Source: Betaproteobacteria bacterium HGW-Betaproteobacteria-16 (lineage in GTDB: Bacteria; Pseudomonadota; Gammaproteobacteria; Burkholderiales; Burkholderiaceae_C). Taken from it: a stretch of 41,268 nucleotides of DNA. The stretch lies in NCBI GenBank assembly GCA_002840835.1, contig PHCQ01000043.1:1-41268 (forward strand), given 5' to 3'. The notes beneath the pieces are model-generated. The model did not search any database and was not told the origin of the DNA. It worked only from the letters and a program-made list of their open reading frames with translations. Every line of letters begins with the position of its first letter. Position 1 is the first letter of the stretch. Made by a program: the position numbers and the translations under genes. Shown here one piece after another: positions 34,556-41,268 of the stretch.

Positions 34556-35032
34556 ATGCCATCTGACTCCGATGTGTCACCTCATGAAGTGCCTGTGCTG
34601 CCCCAGCCGGTGGGCTGCACCAATTTCAAGCTGCGCCAGCTCACCCGCCGCGTCACCCAGCACTACGACCGCCACCTGGCGCTCTCAGGCCTCAAGACCA
34701 CCCAGTATTCCCTGCTGAGCCACGTGGATCGGCTGGGTCCGTTGCCACCGGGTGAGCTGGCCCGGCGTATGGACATGGACGCTTCCACGCTCAGCCGCAA
34801 TCTGCGGCCACTGCTGGCTTCGGGATGGCTGCGCATGGATGAAGGGGTGGACGCGCGCACCCGCGAGCTGAACATCACCGATGCCGGGCGCGAATTGCGC
34901 CGGCGGGCGCAGCGCCACTGGAAGGCGGCCCAGGTGGCATTGAATCAACAACTGGGGCCTGCGACCGTGGTGGCCTTGCACGAGCTGCTCGACAAGGGCC
35001 TGGCCGCATTCCACTTGGCCGATTCGGACTGA
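34556..35032 (+). CDS. MarR-family transcriptional regulator
   Basis: 158 residues. Winged-helix MarR fold: NFKLRQLTRRVTQHYDRHLA (dimer helix), LKTTQYSLLSHVDRLGPLP, then the recognition part LARRMDMDASTLSRNLRPLL and the wing GWLRMDEGVDARTRELNITDAG. ATG 34556 lies only 6 bases after a TACAAT -10 element and lacks a ribosome site, so the message may be leaderless. Expected role: repressor of its own gene and of the divergent thioesterase-gloA operon, released by a small ligand or thiol signal; the protein has one cysteine (GCTNF), near the N-terminus. Confidence 0.92.
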   Translation: MPSDSDVSPHEVPVLPQPVGCTNFKLRQLTRRVTQHYDRHLALSGLKTTQYSLLSHVDRLGPLPPGELARRMDMDASTLSRNLRPLLASGWLRMDEGVDARTRELNITDAGRELRRRAQRHWKAAQVALNQQLGPATVVALHELLDKGLAAFHLADSD

Positions 35033-35035
35033 GAT

Positions 35036-36295
35036 TCAACCCGCGCTGTAGGCCAGACCCGAAGCCACGCCACCGAACAGATCGCCTTGCACCAGAGGCA
35101 CACCCGGAAAGGCCGCCTGCAGGGCCTGCTGGAAGGGTTTCAGCGCAGACGAACCGCCCGTGAGGTAGATGGCGTCGAGTGCGCCTTCGCTCCGCACATT
35201 GGCGCGAAGCGCACATTCCACAGCGCACGTCACGGTGCGCTGCAGCAGGGCATCGAGGTACTGCTGCATGTCGGCCGTGGACAGTTCCGCCTTCAGACCG
35301 GCTTCCACCGCCTGCAGGTCCACAACGGTGGTGGCCTGGGTTTCGGAGCAACGGATCTTGGCCAGTTCCACCTCGTGGGCGAGGCGGTGGCCGTCTCGCT
35401 GGTCCAGCACGCGCATCAGGCGCTCGTGCAACCGCGTGTCGGTGTAGTTCACCCGCAAGGCCTGCGTCTGGGCCAGGGCCCGTGGCAGGTACAGCCACTG
35501 GATCAGGTGCCAGGTCGACAGGTCGAAGAACACGCGGCTGGGTACTTCGCGTCCTTGCGGGCCGATATGGCGGTGGCCAAGCAAGGGCATCACCCGCTCC
35601 AGGCTGAGCTTCTGGTCGAAATCGGTGCCGCCCACATGCACACCGGTGGTGGCCAGCACGTCAGCGTTGCGGTCGGGCTTCCCAGCGCGTTCGGGGCCCA
35701 GTCGCACCACCGTGAAGTCGGACGTACCACCCCCGATGTCTGCCACCAGCACCCGGGCCTCCCGGGTCAGTCGCCGCTCAAAATCCAGCGCCGCCGCGAT
35801 CGGTTCCAGCTGGAAGCGCACTTCGGCAAAGCCCACCGCCTGCGCCGCTTCGCGCAGCGACTGTTCCGCCTGCGCATCGCGCTGTGGGTCGTCGTCCACG
35901 AAGTGCACCGGCCGTCCCAGCACCACCCCGGTCGGCAGGTGTCCCAGTGACCGAGCGGCGCGTTGCCGCAGCTCAGCGAGGAAGATGGCGATGATGTCCT
36001 GGAAGCTGATGGTCTGGTGGTTGATCTCGGTCTTCTCCTGCAGCAGCGAACTGCCCAGCAGGCTCTTGAGCGAGCGCATGAGCCGGCCTTCGGTGCTGGC
36101 GAGGTACTGGCTCACGGCGTCGCGGCCAAAGTGGGTGAGGTGGTCTTCGGCGTTGAAGAACACCGCCGTGGGCATGGACACGGCATCGCCCTCCAGCGGG
36201 AGGGGTTGCGCCGCACCTCCATGTGGCGCCCAGGCCATGGCGGAGTTGGAGGTGCCGAAGTCGATGCCGAGGGTGCCGTGGGAAGTGAGCGTCAT
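35036..36295 (-). CDS. yegD: Hsp70-family protein (YegD-like)
   Basis: 419 residues, an actin/Hsp70 ATPase domain only. Phosphate-1 motif LGIDFGTSNSAMAW (9-22), phosphate-2 VLVADIGGGTSDFTVV, and the adenosine motif YLTGGSSALKPFQQAL are present. It lacks the substrate-binding and lid domains of DnaK, as in YegD, whose role is unknown. The start ATG 36295 gives a normal N-terminus. It is convergent with marR (3-base gap) with no terminator visible between them, and lies 88 bases downstream of the flavoprotein gene on the same strand. Confidence 0.9.
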   Translation of the reverse strand: MTLTSHGTLGIDFGTSNSAMAWAPHGGAAQPLPLEGDAVSMPTAVFFNAEDHLTHFGRDAVSQYLASTEGRLMRSLKSLLGSSLLQEKTEINHQTISFQDIIAIFLAELRQRAARSLGHLPTGVVLGRPVHFVDDDPQRDAQAEQSLREAAQAVGFAEVRFQLEPIAAALDFERRLTREARVLVADIGGGTSDFTVVRLGPERAGKPDRNADVLATTGVHVGGTDFDQKLSLERVMPLLGHRHIGPQGREVPSRVFFDLSTWHLIQWLYLPRALAQTQALRVNYTDTRLHERLMRVLDQRDGHRLAHEVELAKIRCSETQATTVVDLQAVEAGLKAELSTADMQQYLDALLQRTVTCAVECALRANVRSEGALDAIYLTGGSSALKPFQQALQAAFPGVPLVQGDLFGGVASGLAYSAG

Positions 36296-36383
36296 GGTGG
36301 CCGGAGGGAGAAGTGTCAGAGGGGCGCTTGCCCGTCTGGAGGGGCGATTCTGACAGGCCCTGAGCGGCCGCGTGCGATGGCGC

Positions 36384-37268
36384 TCAGTGGTCGAACACCA
36401 GCGAGCGGTGCACAGACGCGCCGGTCATGGCCCCGTCGCCCACGGCCATGGCCACATTGCTGAAGCCTCGAGCGGTGTCACCACAGGCAAACACGCCCGG
36501 TACCGAAGTTTCCTTGAGTTCGTTCACCCGCAGGTAGCTGCCCACATGGCCGTGTTCCAGTGCGCAGCCCAACTGGTGTGGCAGGTCGTTGCTCATTCGG
36601 GTGGAAGGCACGGTGAACAGACCGCTGAAATGCAGCGTGCGGCCATCTTCCAGTACCACGCTGGCCTGTTCCGCCAGCCGCCGCACGCGAGCCCGTTCGA
36701 CCTTGACACCCCATCGGTCCAGCTGCGCCTGCTGCTCGACGTCGGGCTCGAAGGCGCCGTTGAGCAACAGCGTCACCTGGCCCCATTCCGGCAGCAACTG
36801 CGCCTGGTGCATGGCCATGGCGTTGTTGGCCAGCACGCCGATTCTTCCCTGATTCAGTTCGTAGCCGTGGCAATACGGGCAGTGAAAAACGCTGCGACCC
36901 CAGCGCTCGCGCAATCCGTCGATTTCGGGCAGTTCGTCGGTCACCCCACTGGCCAGCACGAGACGGTTGGCCGACAGGGTCTGGTCGTTGACAACCACAT
37001 CGAATCTGCCCGCTACCTGAGAGGCTTGGGTGGCTTCACCAGCCAGCCATCGCACGGTCGGGTAGGCCAGCAATTGTTGTCGAGCCTCGTCTGCGATGGC
37101 CGATGGTGAATGGCCGTCGCGTCCAAGGAAGCCGTGCGAATGGCTGGCGAAGCGGTTGCGCCGCCGGCCGGCGTCCACCACGGTGACGTGGCGGCGGGCG
37201 CGTGCGAGTTGCAAGGCGGCTGATAGGCCGGCGTAGCTGCCGCCGATGATGATCACGTCAGTGTGCAT
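36384..37268 (-). CDS. Thioredoxin reductase-like FAD/NAD(P) oxidoreductase
   Basis: 294 residues from ATG 37268 (MHTDVIIIGGSYAGLSAALQ), which places the FAD motif GGSYAG at 9-14. A redox CPYC motif (130-133) in VFHCPYCHGYEL and the second nucleotide-binding segment after it (GRIGVLANNAMAMHQ) give the TrxR-like or gliotoxin-type layout. GVFACGDTARGFSNVAMAVGDG is the closing FAD motif. The NAD(P) motif is degenerate (no GxGxxG), so the electron donor is uncertain. It overlaps the Rrf2 gene by 11 bases and is almost surely controlled by it. Confidence 0.9.
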   Translation of the reverse strand: MHTDVIIIGGSYAGLSAALQLARARRHVTVVDAGRRRNRFASHSHGFLGRDGHSPSAIADEARQQLLAYPTVRWLAGEATQASQVAGRFDVVVNDQTLSANRLVLASGVTDELPEIDGLRERWGRSVFHCPYCHGYELNQGRIGVLANNAMAMHQAQLLPEWGQVTLLLNGAFEPDVEQQAQLDRWGVKVERARVRRLAEQASVVLEDGRTLHFSGLFTVPSTRMSNDLPHQLGCALEHGHVGSYLRVNELKETSVPGVFACGDTARGFSNVAMAVGDGAMTGASVHRSLVFDH

Positions 37269-37719
37269 GGTCTGTGAGCTTTCTGGCGCGGGGGTCCGTC
37301 GCCATGCGTTGCTGAAAAAGTTGATGCAGGTCGGCCAGCGAAATGGCGTGCAGGCGTTCCAGCACCAGCCGCTCGGCGTCGCGGTAGGCCGCATCGAGCG
37401 CGGTGTTCACCGCCTGCTCGATCACGCAGCCGGGGTTTTCATCGCGGTGACCCACGGCCAGCAGGTGCGGAGCACCCAGCGCCTGGTGGATGTCGCCCAC
37501 GGTGGTGGATGCCAGGGGACAGGTGAGCACCCAGCCGCCGCCATGGCCCTTGGCAGACGCCACGAAACCCGCCTGACGCAGCCCGCCCATGAGGCGACGA
37601 ACCACCACCGGGTGGGTCTGCATGGCCTTGGCCAGCGATTCCGACGTGGTGGGGCCTTCACGCAATGCCATGTGCATCAGCACGTGCAAAACACCGGACA
37701 GTTGGCTGTTGGATTTCAT
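37258..37719 (-). CDS. Rrf2-family transcriptional regulator
   Basis: 153 residues. Winged-helix Rrf2 pattern: SGVLHVLMHMALREGPTT, SLAKAMQTHPVVVRRLMGGL and the wing AKGHGGGWVLTCPLASTTVGD. Two cysteines (67 and 98) are present rather than the three clustered ligands of the iron-sulfur Rrf2 proteins IscR/NsrR, so a thiol or other redox signal is more likely than a canonical cluster. It is the first gene of a two-gene operon with the TrxR-like enzyme. Its start codon overlaps a perfect 21-bp palindrome that also covers the -10 element, which implies autorepression and a leaderless message. Confidence 0.92.
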   Translation of the reverse strand: MKSNSQLSGVLHVLMHMALREGPTTSESLAKAMQTHPVVVRRLMGGLRQAGFVASAKGHGGGWVLTCPLASTTVGDIHQALGAPHLLAVGHRDENPGCVIEQAVNTALDAAYRDAERLVLERLHAISLADLHQLFQQRMATDPRARKLTDHAH

Positions 37720-37738
37720 GCAACATTATTTGTTGCAT
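37718..37738. promoter_or_regulatory. 21-bp perfect palindrome over the rrf2-like promoter and start codon
   Basis: ATGCAACA, TTATT centre, TGTTGCAT: perfect 8-base arms. On the minus strand it contains -10 AATAAT (37730-37725), 16 bases after -35 TTGTCA (37752-37747). The ATG at 37719 starts 5 bases after the -10 and lies at the palindrome's edge, so transcription probably begins at or near the start codon. It is a strong candidate operator of the Rrf2 protein. Confidence 0.75.
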
Positions 37739-37824
37739 GAATGGATTGACAACCAGTCAGCCTCAAAATGTCCTTGAGCGTTGAGGGGTTTTGGCGCGCG
37801 GGCGGCGGCCAGTGCAGGCGTGCT

Positions 37825-38322
37825 TCAGTCCATCGGCAACGCGCTGGTGCACTTGAGTTCATTCAGGCAGATGCTGGAGCGCACACTGCTCACGCCCGGC
37901 AGCTGCGCCAGCGTGCCCAGCAGAAAGTCCGACAGACCCTTGAGGTCGCGCGCCACCACCTTGCACACGTAGTCGAAGTCGCCGGTCACGGCGTAACACT
38001 CCAGCACTTCGGGCATCTTGCCCACGGTGCGCTGGAATTTCAGCACCTCTTTGTGCTGTCCGCGTTCCATTGACACATGCACGAACGCGGTCACACCCAG
38101 ACCGAGCCGGTGCGCATCCAGCCGGGCTTCGTAGCGCTGGATGTAGCCCGCTGCTTCCAAACGCTTGTGACGCCGGTTGCTTTGTGCGGGCGACAGGTGC
38201 ACGGCTTGCGCCAGTTCCTGGTTGCTGATGCGACCTTGCTGCTGCAGAACAGAAAGGATGCGCCGGTCCAGCCTGTCAAGGGAAGAGGGATGCAAGGAAT
38301 CGCCGTGAATATCGTCATTCAT
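37825..38322 (-). CDS. Lrp/AsnC-family transcriptional regulator
   Basis: 165 residues. N-terminal helix-turn-helix LDRLDRRILSVLQQQGRISNQELAQAVHLSP with RRHKRLEAAGYIQRYEA, then a RAM ligand-binding domain (VTAFVHVSMERGQ, VLECYAVTGDFDYVCKVVARDL, GVSSVRSSICLNELKCTSALP). ATG 38322 is chosen over an upstream ATG at 38406 that lies in the divergent promoter region. It is transcribed away from phhB-phhA with 122 bases between them, so it is the likely regulator of phenylalanine hydroxylation, sensing an aromatic amino acid (inference). Confidence 0.93.
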   Translation of the reverse strand: MNDDIHGDSLHPSSLDRLDRRILSVLQQQGRISNQELAQAVHLSPAQSNRRHKRLEAAGYIQRYEARLDAHRLGLGVTAFVHVSMERGQHKEVLKFQRTVGKMPEVLECYAVTGDFDYVCKVVARDLKGLSDFLLGTLAQLPGVSSVRSSICLNELKCTSALPMD

Positions 38323-38444
38323 GAAAGGGTCTCTTGTAAACCGGGCCACATGTGCGGAACATGAGAGCAAATTGTCTGTCATGCGGCGCAAACTGCACAG
38401 CTTCATGCGCGACGCGCCGAATCATTCCACCAGGAGACATCGAC

Positions 38445-38750
38445 ATGACCCCCATCGACCCCACCACCTTGCGCACGCACATGCTCGCTTTGCCTGAATG
38501 GAAGCTGGACGAAGAACAACGCGCCATCTCGCGCCACTTCCGTTTTCAGGACTTTGCGCAGGCCTTCGGTTTCATGAGCCAGATGGCCATCGTGTCGGAG
38601 AAGATGGACCACCATCCCGAATGGTTCAACGTCTACAACCGGGTGGAGGTGCGCCTCACCACGCACGATGCAAACGGCCTGACCACACGCGACCTGGACT
38701 GGGCCACTCGCGCAGACACGGCCTTCAAGACCGCAGCGGAGGCCGCATGA
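38445..38750 (+). CDS. phhB: 4a-hydroxytetrahydrobiopterin dehydratase (pterin carbinolamine dehydratase)
   Basis: 101 residues, family length. It dehydrates the 4a-carbinolamine left by phenylalanine hydroxylase so the pterin cofactor can be recycled. The family core [20 protein letters not shown] with the paired histidines, [20 protein letters not shown] and [12 protein letters not shown] are clear. ATG 38445 has AGGAGA 8 bases upstream. It overlaps phhA by 4 bases (ATGA). The gap to the divergent Lrp-type gene (38323-38444) includes the 8-base palindrome CACATGTG at 38347-38354. Confidence 0.95.
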   Translation: MTPIDPTTLRTHMLALPEWKLDEEQRAISRHFRFQDFAQAFGFMSQMAIVSEKMDHHPEWFNVYNRVEVRLTTHDANGLTTRDLDWATRADTAFKTAAEAA

Positions 38751-39634
38751 ACAGTTCCGCCAAACACGGCTTGGCCGCAGGCGAAGAGGCCCGACCGGAG
38801 AATCCCGACTGGACCATTGACCAGGGCTGGGAGCAATACACCGCCGAAGACCACGCCACCTGGAAGACGCTGTTTGAACGTCAGACGAAGCTGTTGCCTG
38901 GCCGCGCCTGCGATGAGTTCGTGGAGGGTATGCGCGACCTTCCCATCGGCCCCGACCAGATTCCCGATTTCCGGCGCCTCAATGAGGTGCTGATGCAGCG
39001 CAATGGCTGGCAGATCGTGGCAGTACCCGGCCTGGTGCCGGACGAAGTGTTTTTCGACCACCTGGCGAACCGCCGTTTCCCTTCCGGCAATTTCATTCGC
39101 AAGCCACACGAACTGGACTACCTGGAAGAACCCGATGTGTTCCACGACGTGTTCGGCCACGTGCCCATGCTCATGAACCCGGCCATTGCCGACTTCATCC
39201 AGGCGTACGGCCAGGGAGGCTTGCGTGCGCAGCAACTCGGGTATTTGCCCCAACTGGCGCGGGTGTACTGGTACACGGTGGAGTTTGGTCTGCTGCAGCA
39301 GGGCGACGCGCTGCGACTCTATGGTGCGGGCATCGCTTCGTCGTTCACCGAATCGCAGTTCTGCCTGGAAAGCGCCTCGCCCAACCGCATCCGCTTCGAG
39401 CTGGAGCGCGTGATGCGCACGCACTACCGCATCGATGATTTTCAGGAAAGTTACTTCGTCATCCGCGACCTGGACGAACTGCTGGAGTTCACGCAGATCG
39501 AGTTTGCACCGCTGTACCAGCGCGCGGCGCTGGGCCCGGAGCACCAGCCGGGTGATGTGTTGCCAGATGACCGCGTGTTCGCGCGCGGCCACGGCAGCTA
39601 CCACCGCGCGAAACGGGTCGGTGCCACCGCTTGA
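38747..39634 (+). CDS. phhA: Phenylalanine 4-monooxygenase
   Basis: 295 residues, the bacterial length without the regulatory domain of animal enzymes. It hydroxylates phenylalanine to tyrosine with tetrahydropterin and non-haem iron. The iron ligands are His133 and His138 in [10 protein letters not shown] and Glu179 in [10 protein letters not shown], aligned at a constant offset from Chromobacterium [14 protein letters not shown] and [15 protein letters not shown] line the substrate and pterin sites. It is translationally coupled to phhB. No tyrosine aminotransferase or homogentisate gene is nearby. Confidence 0.96.
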   Translation: MNSSAKHGLAAGEEARPENPDWTIDQGWEQYTAEDHATWKTLFERQTKLLPGRACDEFVEGMRDLPIGPDQIPDFRRLNEVLMQRNGWQIVAVPGLVPDEVFFDHLANRRFPSGNFIRKPHELDYLEEPDVFHDVFGHVPMLMNPAIADFIQAYGQGGLRAQQLGYLPQLARVYWYTVEFGLLQQGDALRLYGAGIASSFTESQFCLESASPNRIRFELERVMRTHYRIDDFQESYFVIRDLDELLEFTQIEFAPLYQRAALGPEHQPGDVLPDDRVFARGHGSYHRAKRVGATA

Positions 39635-39638
39635 TCGA

Positions 39639-40826
39639 TCACACGTCGGTGCGCTGCGTAGGCCGGGGTGTGTGACCCGAACCAGGCTGGACCCGCTCGG
39701 CGGTGTTCAGGATGTGGGCCAGAATGGCCGGCACTTCAAAGAGCGCGCGGTTGCGCATGCGCCGCACGCCGCCGCGCCAATGCTCAAGGTTTTCCAGCAT
39801 CTCGGCAACGGCAGCATCCACGCGCCGGAAGCTGCGCAGCACCATGCCGAGCTCGTTTTCTCGGATCCATTGCGCGTTGTAGCGCTCCTGCGGCATGGTC
39901 AGAGCGTTGTCCACCACGATTACCGGCAGGCCCTGCTGCACCGCTTCGCTCAGGCTGCCCGGTCCGGGTTTGCCGATGAAAAAATCGGCCAGCTGCATGT
40001 AGCGCGGAATGTCGGCGGTGAAGCCGACCACCACGCGCGGTGCGCTGCCGGGCAGGGCCTGCAGGCGGCGGGCCAGTGCCTGGTTGTGGCCGCACACCAG
40101 AATCAGCTGCGTGGTGTCTGCGAGCCGGCGCGCAATGCCCAGCATGGCCTTGGAGCCGTGACCGCCGAACAGCACCAGGCCGGTGGGGCGAGACGGGTCC
40201 AGACCCAGGGCGCGCTGCTCGTTGGCCCGCTCCAGTGAAAGGGGCGCATAGAAGGCGGGCCGGATGATCATGCCGCTGGTGGCGTGCAGGCGCGATTCCT
40301 CGTGGCCCATGGCGCGGGCCTGTTCCAGCGCGCGCGGCGTGCCACACACGAAATGCTGGGCCTGGCGGCGTTCGATCCAGAAGTTCGGCGGCACGTCGGC
40401 CAGGTCGGTGAGCACGGTCACGTAGGGCACGCCGGGCAGGGCAGAGACCAGCGCTTCATACATGGCCTTGTTGAAATTGGGCACCAGCGAGACCACGAGG
40501 TCGGGTTCGGTACGCAGCCAGTGCTGCTGCAGTTGCCGAACCAGCATGGGGTGGGACAGGCGGATCAGGCCTTGTAGCAGCTTGAGTTCCTGCGCCATAC
40601 CGATGGTCCAGCCGCGCGCCAGACGCCGGTTGTACCAGTCTTCCGGTGCGCTGCCAGTGAGCTTTCGGAACTTGCCCTTGGGGTCCAACACTTCAAACAG
40701 GTTCACCAGACGAACCCGCCAGGGCCAGCCCTGCGTCTGAAGCACCGATTGCAGCGCCAGCGCGGAGGCGCGATGGCCGCCACCTGCATTGAAATAAATG
40801 AGATCGACCGTTTTGGTGTTGACCAC
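39639..40826 (-). CDS. MGDG synthase-like glycosyltransferase (GT28 type)
   Basis: About 395 residues if begun at GTG 40826, which has GGAGG 8 bases upstream and sits next to the conserved DLIYFNAGGGHRASALAL; a TTG 30 codons earlier is the alternative. The N-terminal domain matches the monogalactosyldiacylglycerol synthase family (FNAGGGHRAS, APEDWYNRRLARG, PDLVVSLVPNFN). The C-terminal GT-B half has LVLFGGHGSKAML and the nucleotide-sugar loop FFIGKPGPGSLSEAVQQGLP. It probably glycosylates a membrane lipid; sugar and acceptor are unknown. It converges on phhA with a 4-base gap. Confidence 0.82.
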   Translation of the reverse strand: MVNTKTVDLIYFNAGGGHRASALALQSVLQTQGWPWRVRLVNLFEVLDPKGKFRKLTGSAPEDWYNRRLARGWTIGMAQELKLLQGLIRLSHPMLVRQLQQHWLRTEPDLVVSLVPNFNKAMYEALVSALPGVPYVTVLTDLADVPPNFWIERRQAQHFVCGTPRALEQARAMGHEESRLHATSGMIIRPAFYAPLSLERANEQRALGLDPSRPTGLVLFGGHGSKAMLGIARRLADTTQLILVCGHNQALARRLQALPGSAPRVVVGFTADIPRYMQLADFFIGKPGPGSLSEAVQQGLPVIVVDNALTMPQERYNAQWIRENELGMVLRSFRRVDAAVAEMLENLEHWRGGVRRMRNRALFEVPAILAHILNTAERVQPGSGHTPRPTQRTDV

Positions 40827-41204
40827 GGGTCGCACCTCCAGAAGGGTGTGTTTGGTGTGGGCGTCCGAGGTCCATGCGGTCACTCGGTCTGCCTGCTTCA
40901 GTCCCTTGTAGCGCAACTGTGTGACAACTCGGTGGCTAGGACTGGTCCCCCGAAACCTATTGCGTATGCGCGGTTCGTCGCAAGCGGGCGTCCTTCAATC
41001 AAGAAGAGCCTCACGGCGCGACGCCGGATGTGTGATAGCGGTAAAAAAACACGCGTTCGATGCCACTTTCTTCCCTTTAGATTGGATGAGGCACGCCGAA
41101 AATTCAGGTGTGCCTTGACTGAGCGACTGAAGGCATACGAAGCCCGTTGCAATCGGTGCGGGTTCCAGTGATTCAAGGGTGGCCGCTCAGTACAGGGGAT
41201 CGAA
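40827..41204. other. 378-base intergenic stretch without a recognisable gene
   Basis: The left 90 bases could code an N-terminal extension of the glycosyltransferase. The rest is less GC-rich than the surroundings, with an A7 run near 41043-41049. Short open frames on both strands show no family resemblance, ribosome site or typical codon use. I see no tRNA or clear hairpin. It presumably holds promoters for the two flanking genes. Confidence 0.5.
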
Positions 41205-41268
41205 ATGACCTCACAAGCGCATGTCAGCGAGCATCAACTGCTCTTTTCGTCGCTGTCCCATCCCGGCT
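41205..41268 (+). CDS. Start of an unidentified gene, cut by the window edge
   Basis: ATG 41205 is preceded by AGGGGA (41194-41199) at a good distance and opens a frame reading MTSQAHVSEHQLLFSSLSHP to the end of the window. Only 21 residues are visible, which is too little to assign a family. The frame could be spurious. Confidence 0.4.
   Translation, partial: MTSQAHVSEHQLLFSSLSHPG

Noticed and set aside
40898..41176. Small open frames on both strands near the right edge
   Set aside because: No family similarity, ribosome site or codon pattern, and the frames overlap each other on opposite strands.

Overview
The window is high-GC, densely packed chromosomal DNA. Several things point to a betaproteobacterium of the order Burkholderiales, most likely family Comamonadaceae (Hydrogenophaga/Acidovorax-like): a Bug-type solute receptor, a DUF3579 protein beside argD, a long ribosomal protein S20, the hda-HAD-pcnB-folK gene order, a kynBUA operon, and scattered GC-rich palindromic repeats. 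The genus is an inference. I saw no tRNA, rRNA, CRISPR array, prophage or insertion sequence. Most of the window is a housekeeping and catabolic backbone.

Layout. 1-5350 (+): the 3' part of an aconitase gene, then an operon of a membrane-anchored trypsin-like protease, a MoxR ATPase, a DUF58 protein and a VWA membrane protein. 5478-7735 (+): a flavin monooxygenase and a Bug solute-binding receptor, probably for an aromatic or carboxylic acid. 7778-10724 (-): a large DUF3592 membrane protein and a YcaQ-like DNA repair gene interrupted by an in-frame TAG. 10888-11427 (+): a GNAT acetyltransferase. 11459-14331 (-): kynB-kynU-kynA, tryptophan to anthranilate, with a palindromic repeat inserted in frame in kynU. 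14423-18389 (-): an RNA methyltransferase-like gene, a Cys-cluster protein, an unknown protein, argF and argD. 18671-19631: DUF3579, repeat elements, a bidirectional terminator and rpsT.

19855-22956 (+): murJ, a SirB1-like protein and an NAD(P)-binding protein. 23090-25238 (-): an overlapping cluster of a GlxA-type AraC regulator, a DJ-1/PfpI protein and an isochorismatase-like hydrolase. 25415-26452 (-): purM. 26647-31404 (+): an AI-2E family exporter, hda, a HAD phosphatase, pcnB and folK, coupled by start/stop overlaps. 31438-32779 (-): pdxH and a ChaC-like gene. 32886-33485 (+): a small OmpA-like protein. 33546-35032: gloA and a PaaI-type thioesterase, divergent from marR across a 29-bp operator-like palindrome. 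35036-37719 (-): a YegD-like Hsp70, a thioredoxin-reductase-like flavoprotein and an Rrf2 regulator whose promoter lies inside a perfect palindrome. 37825-39634: an Lrp-type regulator divergent from phhB-phhA (phenylalanine hydroxylation). 39639-40826 (-): an MGDG-synthase-like glycosyltransferase. The right edge holds an unexplained gap and the first codons of a truncated gene.

I found no clearly new multi-gene system. The most noteworthy points are the nonsense codon in the ycaQ-like gene, the palindromic element inside kynU, the two compact regulator switches (MarR and Rrf2) with apparently leaderless starts, and the GlxA/DJ-1/isochorismatase cluster.
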